Assembly: GCA_037176705.1 (NCBI GenBank)
Contig: CM073888.1
Span: forward strand, 43,468,810-43,532,809
Direction: 5' to 3'
Length of the DNA: 64,000 bases
Source of the DNA: Molossus alvarezi
Taxonomy: Eukaryota > Chordata > Mammalia > Chiroptera > Molossidae
Below the pieces are notes generated by a model. It was not told where the DNA came from. It made no database searches and worked only from the letters and a program-made list of their open reading frames with translations. Numbering within the stretch: position 1 is the stretch's first letter; every line of letters starts with the position of its first letter. This document shows positions 46,872-59,871 of this stretch, in pieces. Position numbers and translations under genes: made by a program.

Positions 46872-47046
46872 AAAAAGTAGTCGAGGGGAGCCCCGGCCGG
46901 TTTGGCTCAGCGGTTAGAGCATCGGCCCGCAGTCCAGAGAGACCCGGGTTCTGTTCCTGCTAAGGGCATGTACCTCGGTTGTGGTTTGTCCCCGGCCCTG
47001 GTTGGTCGTGCAGGAGGCAGTCACTCGATGTGTCCCTTTCATGTCA

Positions 47047-47092
<46 letters not shown>

Positions 47093-47172
47093 CTCTATCT
47101 CCCTCCCACTCTATCTGAACAAAAGGTGGAGAAAAGTCCTCAGGTGAGGATAAAAAAAAGTAGTCGAGGGGA
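46872..47172 (+). mobile_element. Ves SINE (plus strand) with long (CT)n
   Basis: Body 46890-47154 with an 18-bp duplication aaaaagtagtcgagggga at 46872-46889 and 47155-47172. Contains about 20 CT dinucleotides (47049-47089). Low divergence suggests recent insertion. Confidence 0.97.
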
Positions 47173-47538
47173 AAAGAGGAGGGAAGACAGTTGAACCCTG
47201 GAGAAACTAACTGACAGAAAGGAAGAAGGCACCCAGAAGGCTGAGACCCTGCAGAACAATCTCCTCTAGGAACTGCAGTGGGGAGAGGGAGAGAGAGCCA
47301 AGCCTTCTAACCACAAACTAGCGGGACCCAGGTCGAGATCTGACCAAACCAGAGAGGGTCTCCAAGGACGCACAGAAGGAACATCTTCCAGAGCTCACAA
47401 GGAGCGCTCAGTGCTGTGACCGGTCCAGCTAGAAAGGGAGGTTGGGGAAAGTGTGGGCAACCAGGGAAAGCAACCTCACAAGCAAGGCCCAGGAGACAGA
47501 CCTGTGGCCAAAGGGCAGCTGTTGGGCACTATTCGAAT

Positions 47539-47731
47539 CTTTTTTAAAAAAATATGTTTTTATTAATTTTAGAGAGGAAGGGAGAGGGAGAGAGAGAAAC
47601 ATCAGTGTGAGAGAGAATCACTGATCAGCCGCTTCTCACATGTACCCCAAATGGGAACGAAACCTGATTGGGGATCGAACCGGTGACCTTTCAACGGACA
47701 CCCAACCCACGGAGCCACACTGGCCGGGGCT
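47539..47731 (-). mobile_element. Ves SINE (minus strand), short form
   Basis: 'tttattaattttagagagga', AG-rich part, then 'gggatcgaaccggtgacctt' and 'gccacactggccggggc'. Imperfect flanking match ctattcgaatc / ctgttcaaatc. Confidence 0.88.
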
Positions 47732-50180
47732 GTTCAAATCACTCAGTATGTTGAAGCTGAGTCATGTTAACTGCCCGTGTGAGAGTCCTGAGCTGTATGG
47801 CCTGTTATCACCACTCTCCCTGGGGCTCTGGAAGGTTCCGGTATGAATCTGAATTCACTCAGCAGGAAGGTGCGGGCAGGAAAGGAGGACGAATCGCCAG
47901 GAGAGTGACCCTGATGGATAAACCACTTCCCGTTTCTGCTGAGACAAGCAGCGTCCAAAGCACTTCCAGGAAACAGGCAAAACATCCCCATTTTCAACAC
48001 ACGAACGGGCGGGAAATATTTATACTCTGGCCTCGTACTGGCAACAGTAAAGATATGCAGGTGAATTAAAACGCCTTAAGCTCTACACAAGCTAGCTATT
48101 TCTCCCTCAAACTGTAAAATAAAAACAAACCAGTTCACCCTTCACGTCGCACAGAAATGGAGAAAAAAATTAACGAAGAGGCATATTCACCGGAAGAAAA
48201 CATACCCCAGTAAATCCACCCAAAATGCATCCTCATAGACACACCACTTTCCAGTGTTTTTCCTGGGGGCAAGGTTCAAGTTGGGAGCTTGTTCTTGTAA
48301 CAACCTTGTTGAGGAGGCACTTCCTACCCTAACACCACTCCACAGAACACTAGAGGGAAACACGATCCATCAAACCCCTTGTTTCTGCGTTCCGGTTTCT
48401 ACGGCCCTATTCAAGTTTACATTTTGGGTGTTTAGCCTCCGTCAGCAAGTCACACACTCCACAGAACAAGAGGCTCTTGGCGCACAATTGTCCCCCTCAC
48501 AGCCACCTCTCAAAGGAGCAGCAGACGGAGGCTTTCTGCAGGCCAGCCTCCCATCCTCGGCCTGGTGCTGTTGCGGAGGGAGCAGAGCACTGGGAGCGAC
48601 ATCTGTGATCATCTGCAACGTGAGTTTGCTGTTCAAAAGGCTCAGCTGTGGCGCTTGAAGGGGAGCGCGTAAAACCGTCCCAGGACCCAAAGTCATGTAC
48701 CCTAATTGAAGTCACATTCCTTCAGTCATAGATGAAAAAGTTCACACTTTCTCGCTGTTGGCTGGGATCGCTCAGTCTTTCACTGGAGTTGTGAGAACCC
48801 TTTCATGAGAAGCGACATCTTCATTTGGTTTCCACATGGATAGCTAATTCTTGGAAGCAGCAGAGCCTTTGAAGGGCATCTATTTTTGCCTCGAGGTCTG
48901 CTGGCGTCAAGTTCACATGAACCTCACAGATGAAAACCATCTCGGTGCCATTCACTGGAGCCCCCAGTGGTCCGACCGGAGCGTGTTCTCGAGAGAGGGA
49001 GCCCCTGCCCGTGTGGGGTGTCTGCATTTACACAACTTAGATGTTTACTTGTGGTTAAAACTCTATCACCAGTTTCTGAAGTTGAAGGAGTTTAAAAATG
49101 ACCTACAATGCATGCTCATCGGCGAATGAACGTAGGAGAATTCACTGGGACACTTACCCCCCAAAACTCAGCGTCTTGACTGAATCTGCGTTGTTCTACC
49201 CCAGCACCGGGACATACACTTGGCCAAAGCTTCAAACGTCTTATCTTACCCGCGCAGTGATAATCTTTCTCCCCACACTGGCTGCTGTTTATTGATACCT
49301 TTACACTGGGGAGAAAAGAAAGGGGATCTGATCCAAGAGAGATGTCAGAGTCAGGAATTTAAGCAGATAAGTGGATTTCTCTTTGGCATGAAGAATGACT
49401 AAAATACTACTTTTTCTATAAAAGATGATACAATGGCCGAAAGGCCTCGAGTAGTTCTGAGAGACCAACACTGACTCTCAGGTGAAGACTACGTTTACCC
49501 ACATGCCAGTCAGACCCTGCTGCACAGAAACCTTAAGGGCACTGGGTGCGATGGTGTGGAGAGAAGTGTGAGTACCCGTCCGTCCCGGCAGAAACACGGG
49601 GGGATGGATCCTGACCTCGGCTCACCTGCTTCAGGGGTGGCGGTTGCTGTTCAGCCGCGAGTCTAATTCTTCAGACCTCGACAAAGCATTTGAAAGCACG
49701 TAAATGGCTACAATCTCTTTTGAGTCCGTTTATTTTCCCCTTTCCCCCTCTCGGGGGAAAATCAGAGAGGACACCTATCAAATCCTTTTGGATTAAACAC
49801 TCACCAGAGGCGCACACGACAGAGACGTGGTAAATGACATTTTTTTCCCAGGACGGTTTCAGCTTAGAAAGCCTATCATTTTGATTGTTTCATTTTGGGG
49901 ATGAAGAAACCAAAATCTAGGGAGCTTAGCGGTCTGGCCAGACTGAAACCCACGACTTAACTGTGACCTCGGGGTTCTTTCTTCAATGCTATGCTTCCTC
50001 CTGCTCATGCGAGACCAGGACTTCCCAGCAAAACTCCCATTATTTTTGAACATTTAGGGACACCCGCCGATGCATTCTGCTCCCTGCGAACAAAGGTCAG
50101 GATTCTCCCCAGCCCTGGGTTCCCACTCCTTCAAGCTGCCACCTTTTCTGCCTGCCCTGGGTCCCTGCCCCGTGCCAGAG
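47732..50180. other. Unique DNA; opposed open frames at 48.8-49.1 kb
   Basis: No repeat is recognised. A minus-strand frame at 48821-49027 (68 codons to a TGA) and a plus-strand frame at 48851-49129 (92 codons) overlap; see findings. The remainder is featureless. Confidence 0.35.
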
Positions 50181-50449
50181 CCAACCACCCTCTTCTTTTT
50201 TTTTTTTTTATCTTCTCCCAAGAACATTTTTCCATTTTTGTTCAGATAGAGTGGGAGAGAGAGAGAGAGAAACATCGACGTGAGAGGGACACATCGAGTG
50301 GCTGCCACACGCACGACCAACCAGGGCCGGGGACAAACTGCAACCGAGGTACATGCCCTTAGCGGGAACCAAACCCGGGTCTCTCTGGACCGCAGGCCGA
50401 CGCTCTAACCGCTGAGCCAAACCGGCCAGGGCCCGACCACCCTCTTCTT
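50181..50449 (-). mobile_element. Ves SINE (minus strand), low divergence
   Basis: Body 50198-50432 with a 17-bp duplication (one mismatch): ccaaccaccctcttctt at 50181 and ccgaccaccctcttctt at 50433. Head 'ctctaaccgctgagccaaac'. Confidence 0.96.
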
Positions 50450-50984
50450 CTCTCCTTTATAAAAATCCAGTAACACTAAAATGCTGAACTTGGTGAATTT
50501 CCCTCCAGACAGTCACCAGGGACAGAAACAGTGAAATGAGAACAAATGGGAGTGACCCAGAAGAAACGAGAGAGTGTGCACCTGACAGATCACTTACTCT
50601 GGAGCCATCATTTGGAGAGGCACCATCGGGGGACAGCCAAGTCCCCTGGCTCGTGTCCTACATTGCCGAGAGGGGAACACAAGCACTGGAAATCTAGGTG
50701 TGCCCTAAATTAGCGAGAGGCGGTCGTGGCTGCAGACATCAGACAGAGCCTGGCCACCGATCGGGAGAGAACCTGTCTCAACTGTAGGGGATTCTCAACA
50801 CAAGCACTGTCCACGTGCACAGCTCAGCCTCCAGAGGCGCTTGGAAGTCTCGCCATAAAAAAACGGACTAAACTTAAACCCATGTGAGCTGAGTGTGATG
50901 GGAACCCCAGTAACACCGCACTGTACTGATCAAATTAGAACTCCTGAGACCTTTCTTCCCCTCCCTTGCTTTCTTTCTTTCAGC

Positions 50985-51360
50985 AAATGTCCCCCGGGTG
51001 CCCACCCCGGGCCAGGCACTGGGCTCCGGCAGGGAACCCGAGAGACCAGTCTCTACTGCACGGAGCTCACAGCTTGGGAAAAGCAGTGATCTGTGGGGGG
51101 TGCTGGACGCTGCGGACAGGGAGGCCAGGAGGGACGGCGAGGCCTGAAGGGCTGGCAGTGGGCAGCCGTGTGGAAGGCCAGGGAGAGAGCAGCTCGGGCA
51201 GAAGTAACTGCCACGCAGTCTCCGAGGCGGAGCACGCCTGGCGTGGGCCCAGAAGGACAAAGGGTCAGCGAGGAAACTGAGACAGGCGTGGGGCTGGAGA
51301 GGTGGGCGGGGCCAGTCTGAGGACTCGCAGGCAAGGAGAGGTCAAACCAAGTCAGCAATA
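50985..51360 (+). repeat. L2 LINE relic
   Basis: 'gtgcccaccccgggccaggc', 'tactgcacggagctcacagc' in L2 order. This explains the opposed 100-128 codon frames here. 51361-51780 has no recognised feature. Confidence 0.45.
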
Positions 51361-51785
51361 AGCTCTGAAAGGCTTAGAGACCGTCACAAAGGTTACCCCC
51401 ACTGCCTGGAGGACAGGGCGCAGGGAACCGTCTGCTGCTGAGGGTCAGGGGAGCGCGGGCCAGCCCTGAGCGCGGAGGCCCAGACCACAGGAAGTCATGT
51501 GTTCCTGACGTCACCTGCGGTCAGACCGGCAGGACACGGGTGTGACCGCACTGGGGTTCGGCACGGTGGGGGGGCATGTTTATCATATGCCTCTGAGCCC
51601 AGGGGCCTTGAGGGCGCGTTTCCCACATTTAGCCTTCGTGTTCGGGCCCCTGCGCACCCTCACCTGGTGTTGTCCCCAGACTAGGGCCACCTACCTGCCC
51701 AGGCTCCTCTAAAAAATGTTATAAAGCCCACAAAGGCATCCATGTTGTCATGGTCTTTTCAGACAATTCTACTTATGAACAACTT

Positions 51786-51856
51786 TTTTTTTTCAATTAT
51801 CGTGATTTAAATTTATTTTATTTTATTTTTTAAATTGATTTATTTATTTATGAACA
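51786..51856. repeat. AT-rich low-complexity tract
   Basis: T-runs and (TTTA)n-like stretches around 51816-51850. Confidence 0.85.
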
Positions 51857-51879
51857 ACTTGTTGAAGAGCCTACACAGA

Positions 51880-52350
51880 GCTGAGCCTGCTTCTGGAAGA
51901 GCTTTGAGGGGCTACAAAGACAAGACTTGATTCCAGCCACAGTGAGCTCCGGGCTATGCGGGGAGAGAGGGGGCGCTCCGTCATGCTGCAGTGTGCAGGG
52001 GAGGCACCAGCACAGAGAGGGGCCCGGGGCCCTGGCACCCAGCAGGGCACCAGGGGGCGGGGGCACGGGGGAGGCCTCCAGGAGGACGGCTCCTAGAAGA
52101 CACCCGGGGCGCTGCCATCAGGGCAGGCACGGAGGACAGTGTGGTTCAGGGAGGTGTAAGTATGTGGGTTGGGGCTGCCAGGCTTGGGTGCGAGGAGAAG
52201 ACGTGTCAGAAGGCGAAGGCAGAGGGAAGCTGACAGGGAAAGCTGAAGAGCCCGACTTGATTCTGAAGACGAGGAGTCACTGGAGGCTTTAAACAGGAAG
52301 GGGTGTGGCCACCAGAGCCTTAGGACTGGACGGGAACCGCGAAATGGAAA
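51880..52350 (+). repeat. L2 LINE relic
   Basis: 'gactggaggctttaaacagg'-type sequence near 52280 and 'gattccagccacagtgagct' near 51931 follow L2 order. Moderately diverged. Confidence 0.4.
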
Positions 52351-52405
52351 GGGGTCCTGGAAAGCTCCTGTGTGTCTACAGGAGAAGCTGCTGGCTACTG
52401 CCAGG

Positions 52406-52467
52406 GGCTGGGGGAGGGGAGGGGAGGGAGAGGAGGGAGGGGAGGGAGGGGAGGGGAGGGGAGGGGA
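52406..52467. repeat. G-rich purine tract (GGGGA/GGGA)n
   Basis: About 62 bases of almost pure G and A with many runs of three to four G on the plus strand, which can form a G-quadruplex or triplex. Confidence 0.9.
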
Positions 52468-54049
52468 CAGAGCGGCCACCGTAAATGATCCTAGGTTTCT
52501 AGCTCAGAGTAACAGGATGCTTGGCGGCACCTTAAAACAAAACTGGGCACAGGAAAGAGCACCATTTGGGAAAAGATAACTCCTTTACTTTTGGACATTC
52601 TGAGCATAACAAGGTTTGCAGAACATCTTATTTATTCAGACTTTACCTTGCTCCAGAAAGGATTAAAGGGAGATTACACAAGTACACACAAGATAAAAAA
52701 TAAATACACATGGAAAATAAAACGAGGGGAGATCAGAGGAAGCTAGGAATTCGGTTAATACAGAAAAACATGCTGCCAGGCTCGTAACTTTCCTAGAAGT
52801 GGACACAGTGCCTCCCGACAGGCATGTCCAGACAGCCAAGATTGGGTCTTCATCTCAGGCTCCAGAATGGAAACATCCACCACCACCCTGGCCGTTCCCT
52901 GCGTGCACGTGGGAAGAAAGTGGGGTGGTCCTTGGGAGAGGGGACGCTGATGAGTGAGCCTGTGCCTTGGCAGGACCCCGCAGTAAGTGCGGCAGCGCTC
53001 CCCAGAGCTGCCTCCTGCAACCTCCTTCAAGGCAGGCCCAGGCGCAAGAAGGCAGCTCAGAAACCATTCGGGGTCCGTGAGTGTGAGGGTCAGCCTTAAT
53101 CCGGGGACAGGTGTGGGAATTCACAGAGGATGTCAGGACTAGAAATGTTCCCTATGGACTGTTTCTCTCCACATGATCTTTCAAAACACTGAGAGGCAGC
53201 AAGTCCATGGTTATCCTGCCCCACCAGCTGAGTCATGGGCGCGGAAGGTGGGCGAGGCCTGCGGTGTGGGGAAGAGGAATGACTAAATCGGAGGCAAGTT
53301 CAAGGGCTGACCACCCACATGTCTCCATGGAAGACGCCTGACATTCTGCAGAGGGGGGATGGTGACATGACAGAGGTCATGGGAGAGAAGCCTGGTGTGG
53401 GCTCGTGCCTTTGGCAACATCAGGGTCATGAGGGCTCAGCAATAGGGGGTGGAGAAGCTGGCTGAAGAGAAGGCCCTGGGGTGGGCTGCATTTCAGAGGC
53501 AGGTGTGACCAGGAACCAAGAAGGTGAAATCCTGGAAGCCATGAAGAGATTATTTCCAGAGGGAAAGGCTGAGTATTTATGGCAGCTGACGACTGTCCCT
53601 TCTGTAGATAGGTGTTTTAGTTAAGGTAATACTAGCTCCCATAATAGATAAACCTTATGAAGGTCAGTGGCTTTAGCATAATATGTACTCCACGTACACA
53701 ACCAGGCCCACTCCTCGGCTCGGGAGGGTGGGGCGGGGTACAGGCCGAGGCCGGGAGTCCCTCCTGCAGGCACTCTGAGGAGCCCACCTGGGCTCCTTAC
53801 CCTCTGGCTGGCGGAACAGAGAGAAAGACAGGAGGGTGTGTTTCCCAGGACTGGCATAAACCACCACACTTTTGGTGGTGTCAAAGAAATCTACTCTCTG
53901 AAACCAAGATGTGAGCAGGCGAGAGGGAGCTCTGACGCCCTCGGGGACCACCCTCGTTGCCTTGTCCTAGTTTCTGACGGTTGCGGGCGCTCCTCGGTGT
54001 TCTTGACTTCTGTGAGCTCAACCCCAACCTCGGCCTCCATTTTCATAGG
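52468..54049. other. No gene recognised
   Basis: Open frames overlapping on both strands without domains. The segment 53612-53920 may be the distal part of the MaLR-type repeat that follows. Confidence 0.4.
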
Positions 54050-54262
54050 TCATCTTCCCTGTGTCTTCTCTGTCTTCATGTGGACGCCGGCAGGAACAGC
54101 AGTCAGTGGATTTGGGGCCCACCCTAGCCCAGTATGACTCCGTCTTACCTTCCATCTTAATGACATCTGCAAAGGCCCCATTTCCGAACAAGGTCACATT
54201 CACAGGTAAGAGGGCTAGGACTCGGACATATCTTTTGGGGGGACTCGATTAAACTGTTACAG
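54050..54262 (-). repeat. MLT1-like MaLR LTR relic
   Basis: Reversed MLT1 theme: 'gatttggggcccaccctagc', 'tgacatctgcaaaggcccca', 'caaggtcacattcacaggta' and 'catatcttttggggggactc'. Confidence 0.65.
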
Positions 54263-55334
54263 TGTATAAGGTTTCCATGGGTCAGCCCGGAGAAGTGGCT
54301 CACAGACCCTGGCTGAAACAGCCACACGGCGACAGCTGGCCGAGCAGAGAGCGAAGGGAGGTGCCAGGAGCCCTGGAGGAAGGGTCTAGAGAGCAGCTAG
54401 CCAGCGCTTCCATTCCGCGGGGCGAGGTAGGGAGGGAGCCTGTGTCCCAGGGAAGGGGTGGAGACACAGTCACCACCTTGGAGGGGAGAGAAGTGGAGCC
54501 AGGGAATGCCGATGTCCCGGCCAAAGAAGTCAGTGTATCTCTGAAGCTAAATACAGCCAGGTGTACGCCAGTCACGTGCCAAGTGATGAAACAAAGGGAA
54601 CTGGGCAGCCTGGCCTTTGAAGCCTGATTTCTTTGAGGCCTAACCTGGGACATACTTAGTTTAACAGCTCATCATTTTCATGTACTACTCACATTATGCA
54701 CAGACAGGGCAGGCACCGTGAGTGCTATTTCTCTTCCTAGCACCGCGGGGCAATTCCCAGCATGGTAAGCTTGAGAGTTCTTATGGACATGTTGGGTCAA
54801 CCAGAAGGCTGCCGGCTGGCAAGGTAGTAAAGTAGTAATGAATGCTTTGGCATAATATGATTAAACATCCACTAGATATTGGCTCAGCAGAAGGGCAGTG
54901 TCTGGCTCTTCCGGGTAGGGGGCATTGTCACGCCAAAGAAGTTCTGACCTTCTGACACACGCTACTTGGGGATGAGGAGGGTGAATGCAGAGCCAGAGCC
55001 AAGTCCATGTGGCACGCAGAGGAGGGCCAATGTGGCACCTCAGGGACATCACTCAGTCCTCAAGCAGAGGGCCAGAGGGTTCAGCTGCCTGGTCACCAAC
55101 AAAACTAGTCTTGTGGCCTAAACAAACAGCCTGTTTGAGAGCCTGTTCATAAAGACTGGTTGGTTGGAGCTCTTGCATTTGACATTTATTCAATGCCTTC
55201 TGTGGGCAGAAGCACCATGTGAAAAGTAGGATGTTGAAATCACAGTAACGTACAATGGTTTTTAACAACTCCATGGAAAACTCTCTGGGGCTATTGATGG
55301 GGGATAACGATGTTAATAATAATAATTATTTTGG
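54263..55334. other. No gene recognised
   Basis: Short open frames on both strands, no repeat family clear. Confidence 0.45.
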
Positions 55335-55560
55335 TAAACAATCAAACATTTATTGAGCATTTACTATATCCCAGAAACTTAGTATTTTATACTCTTATAA
55401 TCCTTCTACCAACTTTATTATAGATGAGGTCTCTATTATCCCCATTTCACTGATAAGAGAACAAAGGCACAAAGAGGTTGGGTACTTTGTTCAAGGTCAC
55501 ACAGCACTGTGATACCTGATAAAGCCAGGACAGAATCCAGTAGGCTGTGTCTAGAATCTG
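55335..55560 (+). repeat. MIR relic, long copy
   Basis: 'aacatttattgagcatttac', 'taatccttctaccaacttta', 'tatccccatttcactgataa', 'ggtcacacagcactgtgata' in full MIR order. Confidence 0.8.
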
Positions 55561-56568
55561 TGCTATTAACAAGTATATAACCTGCCCTACCACTCTTATC
55601 TGTTTTATATACAGGGCCTTTGTGACAAGATTTTGTTTAAATGGTCTGAAAAGTAACTAATACAGTCTAGCCAATTTTCAGATGACCTGTTAACACTGAG
55701 AACTGTAGCAGCCCATTTGGAAGAGGGACCACATGTCCTTGAAACACTGGTGAGAATGGTGGCTATGATGTGCCAGTTCAGATTCACACAGAACTTGACT
55801 GAGCGAAGAAATAAAACTTTCACACAGAAAAGAACCCACACTTTTGGTTCCAGGTTACAGGAGGGAAGGGGAGCAAACAGAGATAAATTTACATGAAGAT
55901 TAACTGTATGACTTCAATTTTTGCAGGCAGGCCTGGTGGCCCATGGTTGGGAATGAGGTCCCACTCTGCAGTTTCAAAGCCTCTTCACTGCCTGGGAGGC
56001 CTTTGCAAGAGAAACACGGCCAAGAGCTGGTGGCCAGACAGGCTGCAGCAGAGGGTCAGGCAGGCTCTGCACCAAGCAGCCCGACTCAGGGCTTCTGTGC
56101 CCCTGAGCTCCATGGGACGCATGACCTTGACTTCACAGCCAAGTCTTACAAAAAAAACCACACCCTGTTTGTTTATCACATGCCTGGAGGTTTTTTTAAA
56201 GGTTTTGCTGAAAATGGACTTTTTCTATGTTAGTGAGAGACATGCATTGCTTGCCAAAACAGTAGGTAAAAAGTAAAACAAAAATCATGTTAGAGCTGCC
56301 TACCATGCCCCCAAAGCACCGAAAGTTAGTCATCAACTCCATGGAGCCCCGCCACCCGCCCACGGCCTGAGTGCTGGCTCTACTTCGGCATGTTGTCCGG
56401 ATCCCCTTGGGCACCAGTCGGAGATGCGAAGCTGACCTGAATCAAAACCATACACAGCCACACCCTGCTCAGCAGGAAGTGATGCCAGCCGCTTGGAGGT
56501 CTGCCACGCACTGAAACCCTTCAAGAGGGGCCTGGGGAGCCACTTCCGTTTGGGAAGGTACTGGAGGG
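55561..56568. other. No gene recognised
   Basis: Open frames 55893-56276 (plus) and 56333-56614 (minus) lack domains. Confidence 0.45.
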
Positions 56569-56639
56569 ATGAGTCAAAGAGAACCTGAGGCAGGGGTGAG
56601 CGGTCGAGGGTCAATATGTGACGCTAACCCCAATCCCGC

Positions 56640-56795
56640 CACTGGGGCAGCGGCCGCCGTAGCAGCCGTGGTGACGGCGGCACGAGCGATAGTGGTGATG
56701 CCAGTGGTGGTGGCGGTGCCCACGGCAGGGCCACCGGGAGCCATGGTGCTGGTAACCGCAGTCCCAGCAGTGGTGGTGGTGGTTGGCCCAGCAGG
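56640..56795. repeat. GC-rich triplet-periodic tract
   Basis: Imperfect GGT/GGC/GTG triplets give open frames in several phases: Ala/Val-rich on plus (56569-56937), Thr/Ala-rich (56574-56879) and His/Cys-rich (56611-56814) on minus. A donor-like GAG|gtgagt is at 56932. It is either an old triplet repeat or a remnant of a low-complexity coding exon. Confidence 0.5.
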
Positions 56796-57349
56796 TAGGC
56801 AGGATTTTAAACAAAGGGGCAAGCGTCTGCTCCTCCTCCGGAGGGCAGGATGCAACACTGAGGGGAAATCGGTGCCCACCGCTCAGATCTGCACACAGCC
56901 ACTAACCCAGGAGCTGCTAGTGCAGAATGAGAGGTGAGTGAGCTACGAAAAATGCTCCCCCTTCATATCCAGGTGCAGACACAGTGCTGGAGCCAGCAGC
57001 CAGGCCTCAGGGCTCGGAGGAAGTGCAGGTCGGCGCTGGACGGCCCAGCAGCCACCAGGTGCCCGGGCTGGGCTTCCTGGGAGGCTCAGCCCCGGGGAAA
57101 CCCCACAGCACAGGTGCCCTCAGAGCGGGCCCTGACGGCCACTGCAGTCCTCTCTGGCTCACAGTTTGGGGCCTCCTGTCTGTCTTCTGGGATCTAAACC
57201 AGAAAGACCAGGGCGGGAAAGGGAGCGAGGCCCCAGGACGCAGGAGGCTGAGCGGGCTGGGGGGTCTCGCATGGGTGTCATTCAGTGGTCACCAGGTTTC
57301 AGATGTATGGCCTCCTGAGGTTGACAAGATCTTGGTAACTCCGCTTGTT

Positions 57350-57430
57350 TTCAGAGCAGGGAGCTGAGGCTCAGCGAGGGACGGGAGTTTCACAGTCTGC
57401 AGCTGGGGACAGGAGTGGAGTCTGTCTCCC
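57350..57430 (+). repeat. MIR relic
   Basis: 'agggagctgaggctcagcga' then 'ggagtttcacagtctgcagc'. 56940-57349 and 57431-57849 have no recognised feature. Confidence 0.4.
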
Positions 57431-57849
57431 AGCCCAGTGTTTTCTCCTGCTGTCTCATTGAGCCAACGAAGGGCGGCATCGGACTCCGCACTCGGGAAAC
57501 CCGCATTGCTGTGCGTTCCGGTTCTACACTTACGCTGTCTTATCTCAGCAATGTTTGACAATTTGAACCAAGGAGAAAATGAAGTCTTCTTCACAAGTCC
57601 CTGCGATACGGAGAGCCCAGCAAACCTTCGGCGGACAGGAAGAGCAGGGCAGGAGCATGCTCTGGTCTGAGAAAGAGCCGATGTTGCTGAGCAGATACCA
57701 AGCCAAATCTTGGAAAGGGAAGAGCAAAAGCAGGTGATGACCCGGATTCTGGTTCTGGCCCTGTCACCGGCTACCAGGGGGAACTTGAGAAAAGTGATTT
57801 CTCTGGGCCTCATTTTCCTTATCAGCACCAAAGGGGATTTGAAGTCGAC

Positions 57850-58000
57850 CAGGAGTTACATCAGAATCACTGGGGCGTGTTTGAAGTAAAGGCTTCCAGC
57901 CCGTCTTCAATGGTTCTGATTAAGTGAGCCAGAGAATAGGGGCCCGACAATTTTTTTAAATCCCCCAGATAGGTCCACAGGTGTCTGCCCTGGATCCACA
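57850..58000 (+). repeat. MER5-like hAT-Charlie relic
   Basis: 'gttacatcagaatcactggg', 'cgtgtttgaagtaaaggctt', 'aatggttctgattaag' match the MER5 interior in order. Confidence 0.55.
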
Positions 58001-58689
58001 GAGAGAATGGTACATGGGTAGATATGTGGTAAAAATATTATTATGGTAATTGCAGAATTTAAGTAGCAGGTATATTGCTGTCTCTCGGCTTTTCTGTATG
58101 TTTTACATTGTCATCATAAAATGTTAAAAGACAAGCAAATAAAAAAGGAACCCCTCCCCCACCCCAGGTGGTCCTGATGTTGACACAGCAAGCTGGGCGT
58201 CTCTGGCCGGCAGCCCCAGTTCAGGCAGCTATGTGGTCCCATGGAGCAGCCCAGGTGCCACCTCGAGGAAAGGGAGCTGGTGTGAGCACTCAACCTGGCT
58301 CCAGCGTCAGTCAGACCAGTGTCCTCTGTACCTGTGTTCATACCGCGTAACTGTGGAAGAGTCTACCAGGAAATAGACAAACCACAGTGCCATTGCTTTA
58401 AAAAAGGCATACAGACCATTCTACAGGAAGGTCTTTAAAGCCTTGAATAAGTGTACAGAATTCCTTAGGGTTTAGTGTACAAAATGGAACGAAGGCTTTA
58501 GAACTGGAGCTGCGGAGACCGCTGTGCACCTGCAGAGTCAAGCACGAGGGAAGAGCTGGCGCAGGGCGTCCTCGGGGCCGTGGCCGTTGTCCCGGCAGCC
58601 CAGCTGCTGTGGAGACTGCGGGGCTCTGCTCGCTGTCCCTGGACTCACCCCCACCATGGTCCTCACCGTCCACTTCTCCCCGGTCCGCA

Positions 58690-58990
58690 GCACTGAAAGG
58701 CACATTCCTGGCTCTCGGCCCTGGCCGTTGGCCTGCCAGCACGCACTCCCCCAGAGAGCAGCCTGGCTCTCACCCGAGACCTCTGCTCAAAGGCCCCTCA
58801 GCGATGCCTTCTTCGGCTCCCACCTGAAATTCCACCCACCCGAGCACTGAGCGCCATCCCCACCATCCAGCACGGTCAATGTCTCACTCACATGCCTTGT
58901 GCATTACCAGCGCTGCCGATCCGTCTGTGAGCTCTGTGAGGGCAGGGAGTGTGTTCCCTGTGCTGGCGGCAGTGCCTGGCCCGAGGGTGA
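58690..58990 (+). repeat. L2 LINE relic
   Basis: Ordered L2 motifs: 'acctctgctcaaaggcccct', then 'ctctgtgagggcagggagtg' and 'ggcggcagtgcctggccc'. 58001-58689 and 58991-59871 have no recognised gene. Confidence 0.5.
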
Positions 58991-59871
58991 CCCAGGAAGG
59001 AACGGTCACAGGCGGCACTCAGCACCGTGGCTCTAGCCCGCGTGGCGATCCTGAGGCGTGGACCGGCCTCCCACACACAGGAAAACTGAGGTGGTTTCTG
59101 CAGGGGTGAGGGCCAGCTTTTCTGAACCCCATTACCCCAGGCTCACCCCACTTCACCATGCTGTACTGCCCATAACACCGCTCACTTCCAGGGGCTGATG
59201 CCTCCCTTCCTCCTTTCTTGCTACTAACAGCTACACCCCTTGGCCCTGGAGGGTTTGTCCACGTGCTCACACAAACGAGGGCCGAGTTGAAGGTTAAAAG
59301 CCCATTTTGCACAGGTAACTCCCCAGAGCGAACTAACCACCTGATAACGACAGACTACACAGCGATAAGGACCGGGCCGGTGAACATATCACCCCCGCTG
59401 GAACAAGGCAGGTCTTCATACACCATTTACCAGGATGACGGTTCAATGTGGCTCATAGCTCACAAAAATAAGTTTGGTCCCTCCAAAAATATCTGTACCA
59501 CTAAATGACCGCAAGTGCCAACCAAGTTTTCCAGGGCTGTTCACAACCACAGCAGTGACACTGTGGAAGAATCAACAAGGGGGTCAGGCCGCAGGACTCT
59601 GTAGCAAGAGACTCTGACCTGTGAAGGAATCTTGCTGACGCAGTCCATGGTCACTGTTATTCCAGAAGGCCGAGAACACCTACGCATGCGCTGGAGCGTC
59701 CCCCTGCAGCCCAAGGGAGGCTCATCACTGAGGCCTAGGGCTCCTGTCTCCCAAGCCCTGCGTTTGTCCATCACACTGCACTGGACATGGAGACAGACGT
59801 GTCGGCCTCATGCACCAGTGTCCCCAGCTCAGGCCTGGCATCCAAGTATTTGTTGACACAGGCTCTTCATT

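Noticed and set aside
51053..52292. Several 100-128 codon ORFs
   Set aside because: They lie in L2 relics on both strands and lack domains.
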